Origin: JAWHTC01 sp032586155
Lineage (GTDB): Bacteria > Pseudomonadota > Alphaproteobacteria > Rhodobacterales > Rhodobacteraceae
Reading direction: 5' to 3'
Length of the DNA stretch: 64,000 bases
Assembly: GCF_032586155.1 (NCBI RefSeq)
Contig: NZ_JAWHTC010000005.1
Coordinates: 62,001-126,000 of the forward strand
Positions 42,025 to 50,512 of this stretch are shown here, one piece after another. Below the pieces are notes generated by a model that was not told the DNA's origin, did no database searches, and saw nothing but the letters and a program-made list of their open reading frames with translations. The position numbers and the translations under genes were made by a program. The stretch's first letter is position 1, and each line of letters opens with the position of its first letter.

Positions 42025-42843
42025 TCAGACCAGCGCGATGATCCGGGCTGGGCCGCCAGAGCCACCTTTGTGTTTGGGGGCGCCGATGACGAGGGTGGCG
42101 CCAGCCGCGGGAACCTTGTCGAGATTTGCCATGTTCTCGATCCCGAAGCGGCCGGTGGGCAGCCAGGCATAATGCGTGGCGAAATCACCCGAGGGACCGT
42201 GATCGAGCGACAGGGTGTCGACCGCCATCGAGGTGGCGCCGGTTTCTTCCATCAGCATCTTTGTGGCCTCGAGATGGAAGCCGGGGAAATGCATGCCTTT
42301 GCCGTCGAAGCCGCGGAACGCGTCGGTGTCGGTTTTGCCACCCCAACCGGAATGCATCGCGACGCAGGCGTTCTGTGGAATGTCGCCATGGGCGGCCATC
42401 CAGGCTTTGATGTCGTCGGGTGTGACCTGGGCATCCGGGTCTTCGGCGGCACGAGCGGCGATGTCGATCACGCAAAGCGGTGCGACGAGTTGTTCGATCG
42501 GAATCTCATCAACCGAAGCGCCATCGGCAGAGAAGTGCAAAGGCGCGTCGATATGGGTGCCGGTATGTTCATTGATGGTCTGCTTGAACAGGTTGAAGCC
42601 GCTGTCGGCGAATTTGAACAGTTGCTCCTGGCTGTAGCCTGGTTCGCCGAAATAGGTGGGGAAATCGGCGCTGAGCGTGTGGCTCATATCGACGGGCCCG
42701 CCGCCGTGGCTGCCAGCGCTGGCCGGGGTGGCGGCGGTGGTGCCGAGGGCGGCGGCGGCCCCGGCCATAGCGGCGCCCTTGAACAGGTCACGCCGCGACA
42801 GCATCTTGGTTTTCACGGCGTTCATGACGCAGATATCACACAT
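42025..42843 (-). CDS. Cyclase family protein with twin-arginine signal
   Basis: The 272-residue product starts at ATG 42843 with AGGGAG upstream. The N-terminus has a twin-arginine signal (L-S-R-R-D-L-F-K-G, then a hydrophobic AAMAGAAAALGTTAA), so it is exported folded. The mature part is of the cyclase/kynurenine-formamidase fold, with the metal motif HTGTHIDAPLHF and IDIAARA, AVDTLSLDHGPS. These metal enzymes hydrolyse amides or cyclic compounds. Together with the next gene upstream it forms a two-gene minus-strand group. The substrate is unknown. Confidence 0.83.
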   Translation of the reverse strand: MCDICVMNAVKTKMLSRRDLFKGAAMAGAAAALGTTAATPASAGSHGGGPVDMSHTLSADFPTYFGEPGYSQEQLFKFADSGFNLFKQTINEHTGTHIDAPLHFSADGASVDEIPIEQLVAPLCVIDIAARAAEDPDAQVTPDDIKAWMAAHGDIPQNACVAMHSGWGGKTDTDAFRGFDGKGMHFPGFHLEATKMLMEETGATSMAVDTLSLDHGPSGDFATHYAWLPTGRFGIENMANLDKVPAAGATLVIGAPKHKGGSGGPARIIALV

Positions 42844-42925
42844 TGGTTTGCTCCCTATTGGTTGTTTTAGTCCGGGGAGGGTAGCACAGGTCGTGATTCG
42901 GGCGCAGGTTGGGGTTGCTTTTCGG

Positions 42926-43004
42926 GTTTCGGATTGCTTGCACAATCCGACCGGCCGGGGGGCCGGCCCCCCGGACCCCCCGGGATATTTATTGCAAAAG
43001 GAAG
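42926..43004 (+). repeat. Two-hairpin intergenic repeat, family A (copy 4, full length)
   Basis: It has the full structure: GGATTGC...CAATCC hairpin at 42930-42947, the CGGCCGGGGGGCCGGCCCCCCGG-type hairpin (about 42951-42973), ACCCCCC, GGGATATTTATTGC and the AAAAGGAAG tail. It is nearly identical to the copy at 9208-9285. It fills the gap between the cyclase and amidinotransferase genes, and is oriented opposite to both. Confidence 0.72.
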
Positions 43005-43039
43005 AGCGCGGGTGGGCTTTGACCTTTTCGCGGACCGCC

Positions 43040-44161
43040 TTACTGGTTAGGGAAGTAATCCTCGCAGTCGCCATCGCGGTAGACGTCCGCGGTGCAGCAG
43101 TGCAGACCGCCGCCGAAGGCGTAGGCGTCGCGCAGGTCGACCTCGACCACTTCCATGCCGAGTTTGTCCATCTGTTCAGCCTGGTAGACCTCGGATTTCT
43201 CGACGCAGACGGTTTTCGGGTCGAGGACGAGGACGTTCATGCTGAGCCAGGTCGAGGAATAGCAGAGCGGTGGCGGGGTGTTGTGGGCCGGGCGCACGGC
43301 GTCGACAATCTCCCAGCCGTTCTTCTCGAACATACCGCGTTGTTCATCGGGCAGGCGGCGTTGCGGGTTGTTGAGGATCAACCCCGGGCGCAGCGGCGTG
43401 AAGGTGGCGTCGATATGGATCGGGTAGGGATCGCCGGGGAAGTTGACCGTGTGCACCCGGTGATCAGGGAAGTGCCGGCGCAGCCATTCGATGCCCTTGA
43501 GGTTGGTGGTGAAGCCGTGTTGCACCACCAGATCCTTGCCAAACCGCAGAACGTCGGCGGCGTCGAACAGGGGTTCTTCCTCGGTGGTGACAAAGAACTT
43601 CTTGGCGGCCCATTCCAGCCGCTTGGCGTCGCCGATTTTCTCGCTGAGGTAGTCGGGGTGGTAATCGGCATCCGTCAGGCGGGGTTTCGGGGCGGCCTCG
43701 TGGCGGAAATTGGGGTCTTCTTCCCAATACTGCTGCATCAGCGGGCGGTAGTTGAGGTATTCGAACCAGCGGCAGCGATAGGACATCGTCGCCTCGAGGA
43801 TTTCATGGCCGACGGTGAGCAGCACGTCGCGGGGCGGCATGCAGCCGAATTGGCTGTCGGTATGGAAATCCGGGGTGGTGACGGGCTGGCTATGGTCGAT
43901 CGAATTGGGACGGTCGACGCGGATGCCGCGTTTGGCGAGCTGGTTGGCGAAAGTGTCCAGCAGTTCGTTGGCGCGATCAATCGTTTCCTGCGGGCGCTTG
44001 CCCCATTGGCCGCGCATGTCGCTGTCTTCGGGCACCTTGGCGTCCAATGCGGGTTCTTCGGGCGGGATGTGGCAATCATCGGCGCGCCCGACGATGACGT
44101 GGCGCAGGGTGTCCCACTCGTTCCAGCTTTTGACTTGGGTTTTGTTCGGTGACCAGGCCAT
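43040..44161 (-). CDS. Amidinotransferase, glycine amidinotransferase (AGAT)-like
   Basis: The 373-residue product has the three catalytic regions of the AGAT family: Asp in FDAADVLRFGKDLVV, His in HIDATFTPLRPGLILN and Cys in AFGGGLHCCTADVYR. The early WNEWDTLRHVIVG and TPDFHTDSQFGCMPPRD are also typical. AGAT moves the amidino group from arginine to glycine or another amine, giving guanidinoacetate and ornithine. A close alternative is another guanidino-forming enzyme of the StrB1/CyrA type. It is upstream of the cyclase gene on the same strand. Confidence 0.85.
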   Translation of the reverse strand: MAWSPNKTQVKSWNEWDTLRHVIVGRADDCHIPPEEPALDAKVPEDSDMRGQWGKRPQETIDRANELLDTFANQLAKRGIRVDRPNSIDHSQPVTTPDFHTDSQFGCMPPRDVLLTVGHEILEATMSYRCRWFEYLNYRPLMQQYWEEDPNFRHEAAPKPRLTDADYHPDYLSEKIGDAKRLEWAAKKFFVTTEEEPLFDAADVLRFGKDLVVQHGFTTNLKGIEWLRRHFPDHRVHTVNFPGDPYPIHIDATFTPLRPGLILNNPQRRLPDEQRGMFEKNGWEIVDAVRPAHNTPPPLCYSSTWLSMNVLVLDPKTVCVEKSEVYQAEQMDKLGMEVVEVDLRDAYAFGGGLHCCTADVYRDGDCEDYFPNQ

Positions 44162-44357
44162 GGGATGCCTCCAGTTTTACGGGGGAGGCGGGGCGGGGGC
44201 CTCCAACCTCTCGATTGAAAGTCCCGGCGTACAGGAGCAGATCGGTGGGCAGGGAGTGACCCCGGCGACGCCATCGCCCGTGTGCCTGCGGGGGATATAG
44301 CATTGCGGGTTGGGTCGGGGAAGATGGTTTTAGGCTGAGTATGTTGCGAGGGACCGG

Positions 44358-44924
44358 TCAAATCTCAGTTTGCGCCAAGCCGAGCGCGATCATCGTCGAG
44401 AGGCAGGCAAACCAATACATAACCAGCAAGAAAGCACGGCGTTTTGAATTGGGGAACGCAGAGCAAAACAGGCAGGATACAATGTAGGTCATGGGCAAGA
44501 GCAATGCCGCGAAAATGGTGGCAAGCGCGGTTTCCGCGTCAATGCCATTGAAGACGGCACCTATTGCAACCCAGAACGCCGGGAGCACAAAGCCCAACAC
44601 AGCATAGGCGGGAAGAAGTGGCCAAAGAAAAAGTGTCGTCAGAACCCGACACCGGGTCGGCTGAAAGAGTACTCGATTGGGAAGGGAGCTGAGTGAATAG
44701 ATCGCGGCAAGCAGCCCGATGGTGGCGGCGGGTAGTACCATCAAGAACGGCATCCAACCTGCTGTTGGTGTCAGAAAGTAGGCGGGTCGCGCGGTGGCTA
44801 TAGTTGGTGCGAGGTAGAATGCGCCAATCAGGGAAAGCGCGATCCACAGGGTGAGGGACTTTTTGAGCCAGCGGGCGCGCAACGCCGAACTTGGAAAAGG
44901 GGGGAACTGGTGTTCTTCGACCAT
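44358..44924 (-). CDS. Membrane protein of unknown function (paralogue B)
   Basis: The 188-residue product starts MVEEHQFPPFPSSALRARWLKKSL and has about five membrane segments in the same order as the gene at 40267-40854. Shared words are FPPFP, RVLFQPTRCRVL, SAFPNSKRRAFLLVMYW and the LLAAIYSLSSLP turn. It is clearly a paralogue, diverged by most residues. The charged tail is on the N-terminal side. No function is known to me. Confidence 0.75.
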   Translation of the reverse strand: MVEEHQFPPFPSSALRARWLKKSLTLWIALSLIGAFYLAPTIATARPAYFLTPTAGWMPFLMVLPAATIGLLAAIYSLSSLPNRVLFQPTRCRVLTTLFLWPLLPAYAVLGFVLPAFWVAIGAVFNGIDAETALATIFAALLLPMTYIVSCLFCSAFPNSKRRAFLLVMYWFACLSTMIALGLAQTEI

Positions 44925-45372
44925 GCGTAAAGGCTAGACGCGTTCCTCATGGGGCGGAAGTGCAAAATCTTCTGGCCGCGTGAAACACTTAAGCGAAACG
45001 CACCGCACGGATTCAAGCGCGTAGCGCGCCGTGCATCGCTGCATTGACCCGGCAGGCGATTTTGTCTTGGCAAAATCTGCCGGGAGGGGACCCGCTCCCT
45101 GGGGCGGCGATTTGGTGAGGTCATGCGGAACAGGGAGGGTATTCGGGTTTGGCAGGGATAAAGCGCCATGTTGAAAGGCTGGGTCGCAACCCCGCGGGTC
45201 GACGATGCACGGCCAATCTCTTAGGTCCGGATTTCCGGACCATTTGACCCTTTCCCCTTCCCTTTATCGTGCGCATTTGCAACACTTTCGACAAATGGAA
45301 TGGTGGGTCGATGTAAATGGGATTAACACTGCCCATATCGACCTCAAGTGATTGATGAAAGAGGGAGCCCTG
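44925..45372. other. Intergenic region before the AAA/coiled-coil cluster
   Basis: This 448-base gap has no convincing gene. It contains two hairpins: GGCAG-GCGATTTTG / CAAAATCTGCC at about 45051-45090, and GGTCCGG-ATTT-CCGGACC near 45222-45241. The promoter of the ten-gene plus-strand cluster is likely in its right half, where the sequence becomes AT-richer. I could not fix the -35 and -10 boxes. Confidence 0.5.
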
Positions 45373-46449
45373 ATGGCAAATTTCGAAGCTCAGATGCAGG
45401 AATCGCAGAAACAGGTGGCCGATGCGCAGGCCAAGATTGCCGAGCTGACCAGCCGGATCGAGACCGCGCGGCAAAAGATGAAATCGGGGGATGATATCGC
45501 CATCGACATCGAGAATGCCACGCTCGATGAGGTGCACGCGCATACCGAGCTGATGAATGCCAATATTGCCGAGCTGATCATGGGGCTGGATGATGTGACC
45601 GCCGGGTTCAGCCGTGATTTTGACGAGATGCGGACCAAGACCGGGTGGGAGACGTTTGTCGGGGTTTTCTCGAAGGGCAAGTCCGACAGCATGCGCCAAG
45701 AGCGGATGCGCACGGCCAGCATTGATGACAAGCTGCAGGATCTGATTTCGAAATCGGACGTGATCACCAAGCTGCTGCAGGGGCAGTTGGATGTGCTGAG
45801 CACCCAGAAGACCCAAGTGGAGGGCAATCTGAGCGAGACGCTGGATGAGCGCGAGTTGACGGTGGGCGAGTTGGAAAGCACCAAGGCCGAGATTCAGGGT
45901 ATGGACCCGAAGATCATCGAGCTTGAAAACAAGATTTCGGTCGAACAGGACGCGGCGGCGCGCACCAAGCTGGAAACCGAGCTGGCCGAGTTGAATGCGA
46001 AATATAACGAGTTGGTCCAGCAAGAGCAGGTCAAGCTGGCCAAGTCGCAGACGCTGGAGCGCTATATCGAGAAGGGCAAGACCTGGATCGATTCATTGCA
46101 GAACCAGGCGGCGACGCAGATGGTTCTGATCAACAAGCTGCAGACGGATACGAAGCAGCGGGTTGTGCTGTATGACGCGCTGTCGAAGTCGTTAAAAACG
46201 GCGCAACAGCAGGACGTGGCGCACCAGATCAACGAGATTGGGGTGCAGACGGATCAGGAGGCGCAATCGGCGATGGCCGCGATTGGCACGGCGACCAACC
46301 AGAAGATGGCCGACATGATGGAAGCCCACGAAGAACACATGGTGTTTGCCCGTGACGTGCTGGAGGCCAAGGCCAAGGCGGATGAACGCTTTGCCCGGCG
46401 GTTCGCCCAGATCGTCGAGAAGCATGACAAGAACCTGTATGGGTCGTGA
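45373..46449 (+). CDS. Long coiled-coil protein, TelA-like
   Basis: The 358-residue product from ATG 45373 (GAGGGAG upstream) is almost entirely helical, with heptad-rich segments from about 5-50, 115-220 and 300-355 and no membrane segment. The layout resembles TelA/KlaA toxic-anion-resistance proteins. It has a GWETFVGVFSKGK segment where TelA has its Trp-rich linker, a long central coiled coil with a LLQGQLDVL start, and a QNQAATQMVLINKLQ helix like TelA's TRQVTMQSLPSIRL. The match is by eye and may be remote. It starts the cluster with the AAA ATPase and could be its partner. Confidence 0.65.
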   Translation: MANFEAQMQESQKQVADAQAKIAELTSRIETARQKMKSGDDIAIDIENATLDEVHAHTELMNANIAELIMGLDDVTAGFSRDFDEMRTKTGWETFVGVFSKGKSDSMRQERMRTASIDDKLQDLISKSDVITKLLQGQLDVLSTQKTQVEGNLSETLDERELTVGELESTKAEIQGMDPKIIELENKISVEQDAAARTKLETELAELNAKYNELVQQEQVKLAKSQTLERYIEKGKTWIDSLQNQAATQMVLINKLQTDTKQRVVLYDALSKSLKTAQQQDVAHQINEIGVQTDQEAQSAMAAIGTATNQKMADMMEAHEEHMVFARDVLEAKAKADERFARRFAQIVEKHDKNLYGS

Positions 46450-46488
46450 TGCGGCACGGATTTGAGGTTCCTCCCGGTGTGAAACGCC

Positions 46489-46549
46489 GGGCAGCGCCTG
46501 CCTGCCCCCCGGCAGGCGCTTTCAGCGCCCGCCCAGGCAGGCACTGCCC
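46489..46549. repeat. Nested palindromic repeat, GGGCAGCGCC family (copy 1)
   Basis: The outer arms are GGGCAGCGCCTGCC (46489-46502) and GGCAGGCACTGCCC (46536-46549), one mismatch in 14. An inner hairpin uses GCGCCTGCC and GGCAGGCGC (46511-46519), and another GGCGCT-TTC-AGCGCC. A relative lies at 50872-50909 in the same cluster. Confidence 0.65.
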
Positions 46550-46584
46550 TGATCGACTTGCCAGAACCGTTGGAGTCTGGAACC

Positions 46585-47733
46585 GTGACTGACATCACCG
46601 ACCGCCGCGATGATATCACCATGGACCGCGATCATGTGGGGCTGAAGGATACCTTTGCCAGCCGTCGTTACTTCAAGAAGTTCGAGGCGATCACTGGGCA
46701 TCTGACCCGCGTGGCGGCGCAGATGCAGGCCGAAGGCGAAATGAGCGAGCGCGAGACCGAGGTGCTGACACGCTATGTGATCGCCATCGGCTATACCTTC
46801 AAGGCGCTGAGCATGAAATACCTGCTGGCGGGCCGTGATGCCGGGCGGCGGCTGGGCACGCTGGAAATGGACGTGGTCGAGAGTGGGTTTCCGGTCTTCA
46901 CCGAATTGCTGGTCATGGCCAATGACGCGGCGCAGGCGGCTAAGCATCTGGAGCGCATGCCGAGCGAAAGCGCGCTGAAGGACCAGATGGTACGCAAGAT
47001 TCTGGGCGACCGGGAATTGCCGACCAAGCTGCAATATGCGCTAAGCCAGCGGCTGTATTACCAGGAGCTGATGAAAGGTGAGCTGTTCTGGGCGCGCAAC
47101 GATCCGGATATCATCTGGCTGGCCGGGGAAAAGCCGAGGACACGGTTCCTGATCCACTGGGCAGTTTATGACAGCCAGATCAACCTGCCGACGGTCTATA
47201 TGATGGAAGTCGAAGATACTGGCCGGAATGCCTTGCCGCTGGACGAGCGGCGCTGGCCCGAGGTGCAGGCGCATCTGATGGCGCAATCGGCGGGCGATCT
47301 GAAACTGGTGACCATCGCGCGCGGATTTGACGAGGATTTCGATGACCTGCATCCCAAGCGATTAAAGCGCTATCACCTGGGGCCGATGTATTCTTCTGCC
47401 TTTACCTCGCAATCCGGTCCCTTGCGCGAGGTGCTGCGCGATGCGCGGGCGCCCGAGGGGCAGGACTGGGCGCTGGCCTGGACGTTGGAAGAGCTGGAGA
47501 GCGAGCGGGTGACCGAGGTACGCTCGGGCTGGTTCTCGACCGTCGAGCGGCAGGTGTTTGCGCTGGACCCGTTTTCGGGGCGCGGGGTGGAGACCGGGGC
47601 AACGCGGACCGAACGTGCGATCATCTTGCCGCAGCGGCCTTATCAGGTGTTGGAAGAGCGCCAGCCTGCGGGATTTTCGAACGTGCGCAAGTTTGTCGTG
47701 AGTCCTGAGGGGCGGGTGTTGAGTTATCGTTGA
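46585..47733 (+). CDS. Protein of unknown function in the AAA/coiled-coil cluster
   Basis: The 382-residue product begins at GTG 46585 (TGGAG upstream; a TTG nine codons earlier is less likely). It starts VTDITDRRDDITMDRDHVGLKDTFASRRYFKKFEAITGH. The first half is helical with a short coiled-coil part (MQAEGEMSERETEVLTRYVIAIGYTFKAL). The second half looks like mixed alpha/beta with FLIHWAVYDSQINLPTVYMMEVED and repeated YQVLEERQPAG-type strands. It is soluble. I recognise no family. It is probably cotranscribed with the gene before it. Confidence 0.65.
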   Translation: MTDITDRRDDITMDRDHVGLKDTFASRRYFKKFEAITGHLTRVAAQMQAEGEMSERETEVLTRYVIAIGYTFKALSMKYLLAGRDAGRRLGTLEMDVVESGFPVFTELLVMANDAAQAAKHLERMPSESALKDQMVRKILGDRELPTKLQYALSQRLYYQELMKGELFWARNDPDIIWLAGEKPRTRFLIHWAVYDSQINLPTVYMMEVEDTGRNALPLDERRWPEVQAHLMAQSAGDLKLVTIARGFDEDFDDLHPKRLKRYHLGPMYSSAFTSQSGPLREVLRDARAPEGQDWALAWTLEELESERVTEVRSGWFSTVERQVFALDPFSGRGVETGATRTERAIILPQRPYQVLEERQPAGFSNVRKFVVSPEGRVLSYR

Positions 47734-47755
47734 AACGAAACCGAAGGGAGCCCGA

Positions 47756-48121
47756 ATGGCCTATCTGAGAATGTATGCGGATGAGAGCGGTGAAAGCCGG
47801 CTTGAGACCATGCCGATGTCTTACGAGCCGCTTGTTTATGCTCCACCGGCCCCGGCTCTTGGGATGTCCGATGTGAGCCCTGCAGCGGGTCTGGTTTTTG
47901 TTCAGTTCGAAAACGGGTGGGACAGCGAACTGCACCCGTCTCCGCGCAAGCAGATGTTCATGATGTTGTCTGGGGTTTTTCAAGGCGGTCTGAGCGATGG
48001 GACGACCTATGATTTGTATCCGGGTGATGTCGTGTTGATGGAGGATACGACCGGTAAAGGCCACAGCGCGCGTGTGTTGGGCGATGCGCCGGTAGAAGCG
48101 GTGATGGTGCATTTGGTTTAG
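47756..48121 (+). CDS. Small cupin-like protein
   Basis: The 121-residue product has a cupin-like core: LHPSPRKQMFMMLSGVFQGGLSDG, then YDLYPGDVVLMEDTTGKGHSARV. The first motif has one His and the second lacks a full metal set apart from GHSAR, so metal binding is uncertain. A short gap (22 bases) separates it from the gene before. Its role in the cluster is unknown; it might bind a small ligand. Confidence 0.72.
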   Translation: MAYLRMYADESGESRLETMPMSYEPLVYAPPAPALGMSDVSPAAGLVFVQFENGWDSELHPSPRKQMFMMLSGVFQGGLSDGTTYDLYPGDVVLMEDTTGKGHSARVLGDAPVEAVMVHLV

Positions 48122-48182
48122 GTGGCATGATGCACGATTGGCGCGATGAGTGGTTTTGACAAATAGAAATGGGATTTGAGAC

Positions 48183-50117
48183 ATGAGTTTAACCTCGGAT
48201 CAGATGGAGCTCCGCGAGGAGGATATTCGCAAGCACTACGATGCGGCCGCCGCGATGTTGGAGGGGTTTGACCACACGCCGCGGATTGGCAAGGGCAAGG
48301 AGAAACCGGCGGAAGAGAAGTCCGCAGGGATTGGCACACGGCGGCGGTTCAGGGCCACGACGCCCGGGCTGGTGACACGCTCGACGGCAAGGCCGGAGGG
48401 TGTGCAATTGCTGGCGACGATCGAGGCGGCGGATGGCGAGGACCCACTGGTGTCCCCGGCGCAGGCGACGGTGATGGCGTCCGTGCGGCGCGCGGTGGCG
48501 ATCGCGCTGGCGGTGGCCGAGAATTACGGTGACGCGACGGGGCTTGCCGATCTGAAGCGGGCCAACCTTGAGGGGGCGCTGGCGGCGGACCGGAAGAACG
48601 AATTTTCAGAGCTGTTGACCGCCGAGGCGCTGATCACGCTGCATGTGTTCGGCAATGCCAGCGCGTTTCTGCTGGGGCCGCATTTGACCGAGGTGTCGGT
48701 CGAAGTGGGTGAGGTGCAGGAGGTTCTGACCGATAATGGGCAGTTGGCCTTGCATGGTGCGCTGTGGGAATTGGACCAGGATATCGCCGCCTTTGCTGGC
48801 GATGATGCGCGGCTCGTGGCGACGGTGTCTGCTTACGCTGAGCAGTTGATGGAGAAGGTGACGTTACGGGCCCAGAACGCCGGGCGGTTGGGGCCGTTTA
48901 CGGGTGCGAGCTGGAAGGTCGAGGCGGATGATTTCGCCATTCGCGGGTTCACGCCGGCGCGCTCGGCCAAGGGGTCGACCCTGACCATGACGTTCAAGCA
49001 GCCGCACGAAGTGGTGGGCAACCATATCGCCAAGTACCAGGCGCTGCGGCTTTCCAAGATGCTGATGGCCTATGACTTCGAGCTGCGTTTGAACCCGTTT
49101 GCGGAACTGGGCGGGTTCATCTTTACCTTCATGGGCGATGGTATGCCGGGGACCGGTAAGACAACACTGATCCAGATGATGGCGGGGCTGATCAAGGGCT
49201 ATTGCGACAATGCGGGCTATCCGTTTCGGTATCAGAACCTGTCGACCGAAAGCATTGATAGCTATCAGGGCAAGTCGGCGCAGAATGCCAAGGCGTTTAT
49301 CAACAACGTGATTGATCCGAGTGTCATCGGGTTTGGCACGATTGATGACATCGACCAGTTGGCGGGCAAGCGTGGTGATCGGCAGTCGAGCGCGGGGCAG
49401 TTGGAGATTACGGCTGTTCTGATGGAGTCGTTCGCGGGCGCGAATACGGTGGTGCGCGGCAATTGCACCTTCGGGATGTTCTCGAACTATCCGGAGAATG
49501 TGGACGATGCCTTGCGTCAACGCGCCGGGGCGCGGTTCCTGGTGGATGGGCCGCAGACGCGGGACGATTATATCGACATCCTGCATCTGTTGATGGGCAA
49601 GAACCATGACATCCCGCTGGGCGCGCATGAGCTTTATGCGGCGCAGGAGATTAAAACGGCTGTTGCCCGTTCGTTTGAATCGCACAATCAGCCGCATGAG
49701 GATGGGTTGCTGCGGGTTTATGAGCGGGTTGAAAAGGACATTGGGCGGCTGGATACGATTGCAAAGCTGGGGACGTACCTCAAGGGGATTCAGGAGGCGG
49801 ACGAACGCTTTACCGGTCGCTCGATCAAGAACATCACCGATGCCGTCAAGGTTCGGGCGATGGACTTTGAGCTGCCGGATGAGTGGATGGAGGACCCGGC
49901 GCTGTTCCTGTTGAAGGGGTATGATGAGAAGCGTGGGATGATCGAGGAGTTGAGGAAGCCGATTACGGTGGAAATGGTGATCCAGGAGATCAACCGTTAC
50001 GCGGATAGCGAGTTCCGCTATGCGGATAAATCCGACGAGGTGGCGATTGAGCAGATGGTGCGGGAGTTTGGCCGGAGCGAAGAGGCCAAGCGGCGGTATT
50101 TGGAGAGCAAGGGGTGA
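48183..50117 (+). CDS. AAA-family ATPase with large N-terminal domain
   Basis: The 644-residue product has an unknown N-terminal domain (about 1-300) and a classical AAA module: Walker A GDGMPGTGKT (Lys326), a YQGKSAQNAKAFI pore-type segment, Walker B GFGTIDDIDQL (Asp388-Asp389, with the usual Glu replaced by Asp), and a second-region motif NYPENVDDALRQRAGARF with arginine-finger candidates. A C-terminal helical lid follows. It should form a ring and remodel a protein partner using ATP. It overlaps the next small membrane gene by four bases. Confidence 0.85.
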   Translation: MSLTSDQMELREEDIRKHYDAAAAMLEGFDHTPRIGKGKEKPAEEKSAGIGTRRRFRATTPGLVTRSTARPEGVQLLATIEAADGEDPLVSPAQATVMASVRRAVAIALAVAENYGDATGLADLKRANLEGALAADRKNEFSELLTAEALITLHVFGNASAFLLGPHLTEVSVEVGEVQEVLTDNGQLALHGALWELDQDIAAFAGDDARLVATVSAYAEQLMEKVTLRAQNAGRLGPFTGASWKVEADDFAIRGFTPARSAKGSTLTMTFKQPHEVVGNHIAKYQALRLSKMLMAYDFELRLNPFAELGGFIFTFMGDGMPGTGKTTLIQMMAGLIKGYCDNAGYPFRYQNLSTESIDSYQGKSAQNAKAFINNVIDPSVIGFGTIDDIDQLAGKRGDRQSSAGQLEITAVLMESFAGANTVVRGNCTFGMFSNYPENVDDALRQRAGARFLVDGPQTRDDYIDILHLLMGKNHDIPLGAHELYAAQEIKTAVARSFESHNQPHEDGLLRVYERVEKDIGRLDTIAKLGTYLKGIQEADERFTGRSIKNITDAVKVRAMDFELPDEWMEDPALFLLKGYDEKRGMIEELRKPITVEMVIQEINRYADSEFRYADKSDEVAIEQMVREFGRSEEAKRRYLESKG

Positions 50118-50452
50118 CGGAACCCATGCCGATAGAGGTCAACGTGGGCCTTGCGATTGCGGCGCTTTTGGTCGTTATCGCGGCCGGGTTTGCGATTGGG
50201 TTTTTCTCGCGAAGCAAGCTGGCGGCGGTTCTAGCAACACCCATACTCGGAGGGTTTGTTATCTTGACAGCTGTTCTGCTGGCCGATGATCTGATCTTTC
50301 AAAACCTTGATGCGGCTTCAGGCTCAAATATAGACGGGGTGGTCAGTGCCGCCGTGGGGGCAGTGTTGGTTGGCTTTGTGGCGTTGGTTGCGGGGTTGCT
50401 GGTCGGTATGGGCGCGGCGTTCGCCAAGGCTTGGCGAGAAACCGAAACGTAA
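50114..50452 (+). CDS. Small membrane protein in the AAA cluster (1)
   Basis: The 112-residue product starts at GTG 50114, overlapping the ATPase stop (ATG 50126 is an alternative). It has three membrane segments: VNVGLAIAALLVVIAAGFAIGFF, AAVLATPILGGFVILTAVLLADDL, and AVGAVLVGFVALVAGLLVGMGAAFA. The charged C-terminal tail is short. I recognise no family. Coupling to the ATPase suggests the two act together at the inner membrane. Confidence 0.68.
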   Translation: MTEPMPIEVNVGLAIAALLVVIAAGFAIGFFSRSKLAAVLATPILGGFVILTAVLLADDLIFQNLDAASGSNIDGVVSAAVGAVLVGFVALVAGLLVGMGAAFAKAWRETET

Positions 50453-50474
50453 GGGGTAGGCTGTTGCGTCGGGA

Positions 50475-50499
50475 TGGTGGGTTGAAAACCCACCCTACG
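50475..50499. repeat. Short hairpin repeat, GGTGGG...CCCACCCTACG family (copy 5)
   Basis: TGGTGGGTT and AACCCACCC pair perfectly around GAAA, followed by TACG. It closely matches the copy at 1376-1399 and lies between two membrane-protein genes of the same cluster, 22 bases after the first ends. Confidence 0.65.
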
Positions 50500-50512
50500 A
50501 AAGGGACGAGGC

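Noticed and set aside
42070..42870. Plus-strand frame of 266 codons opposite the cyclase gene
   Set aside because: Antisense of a gene with a Tat signal and metal motif; no similarity seen.
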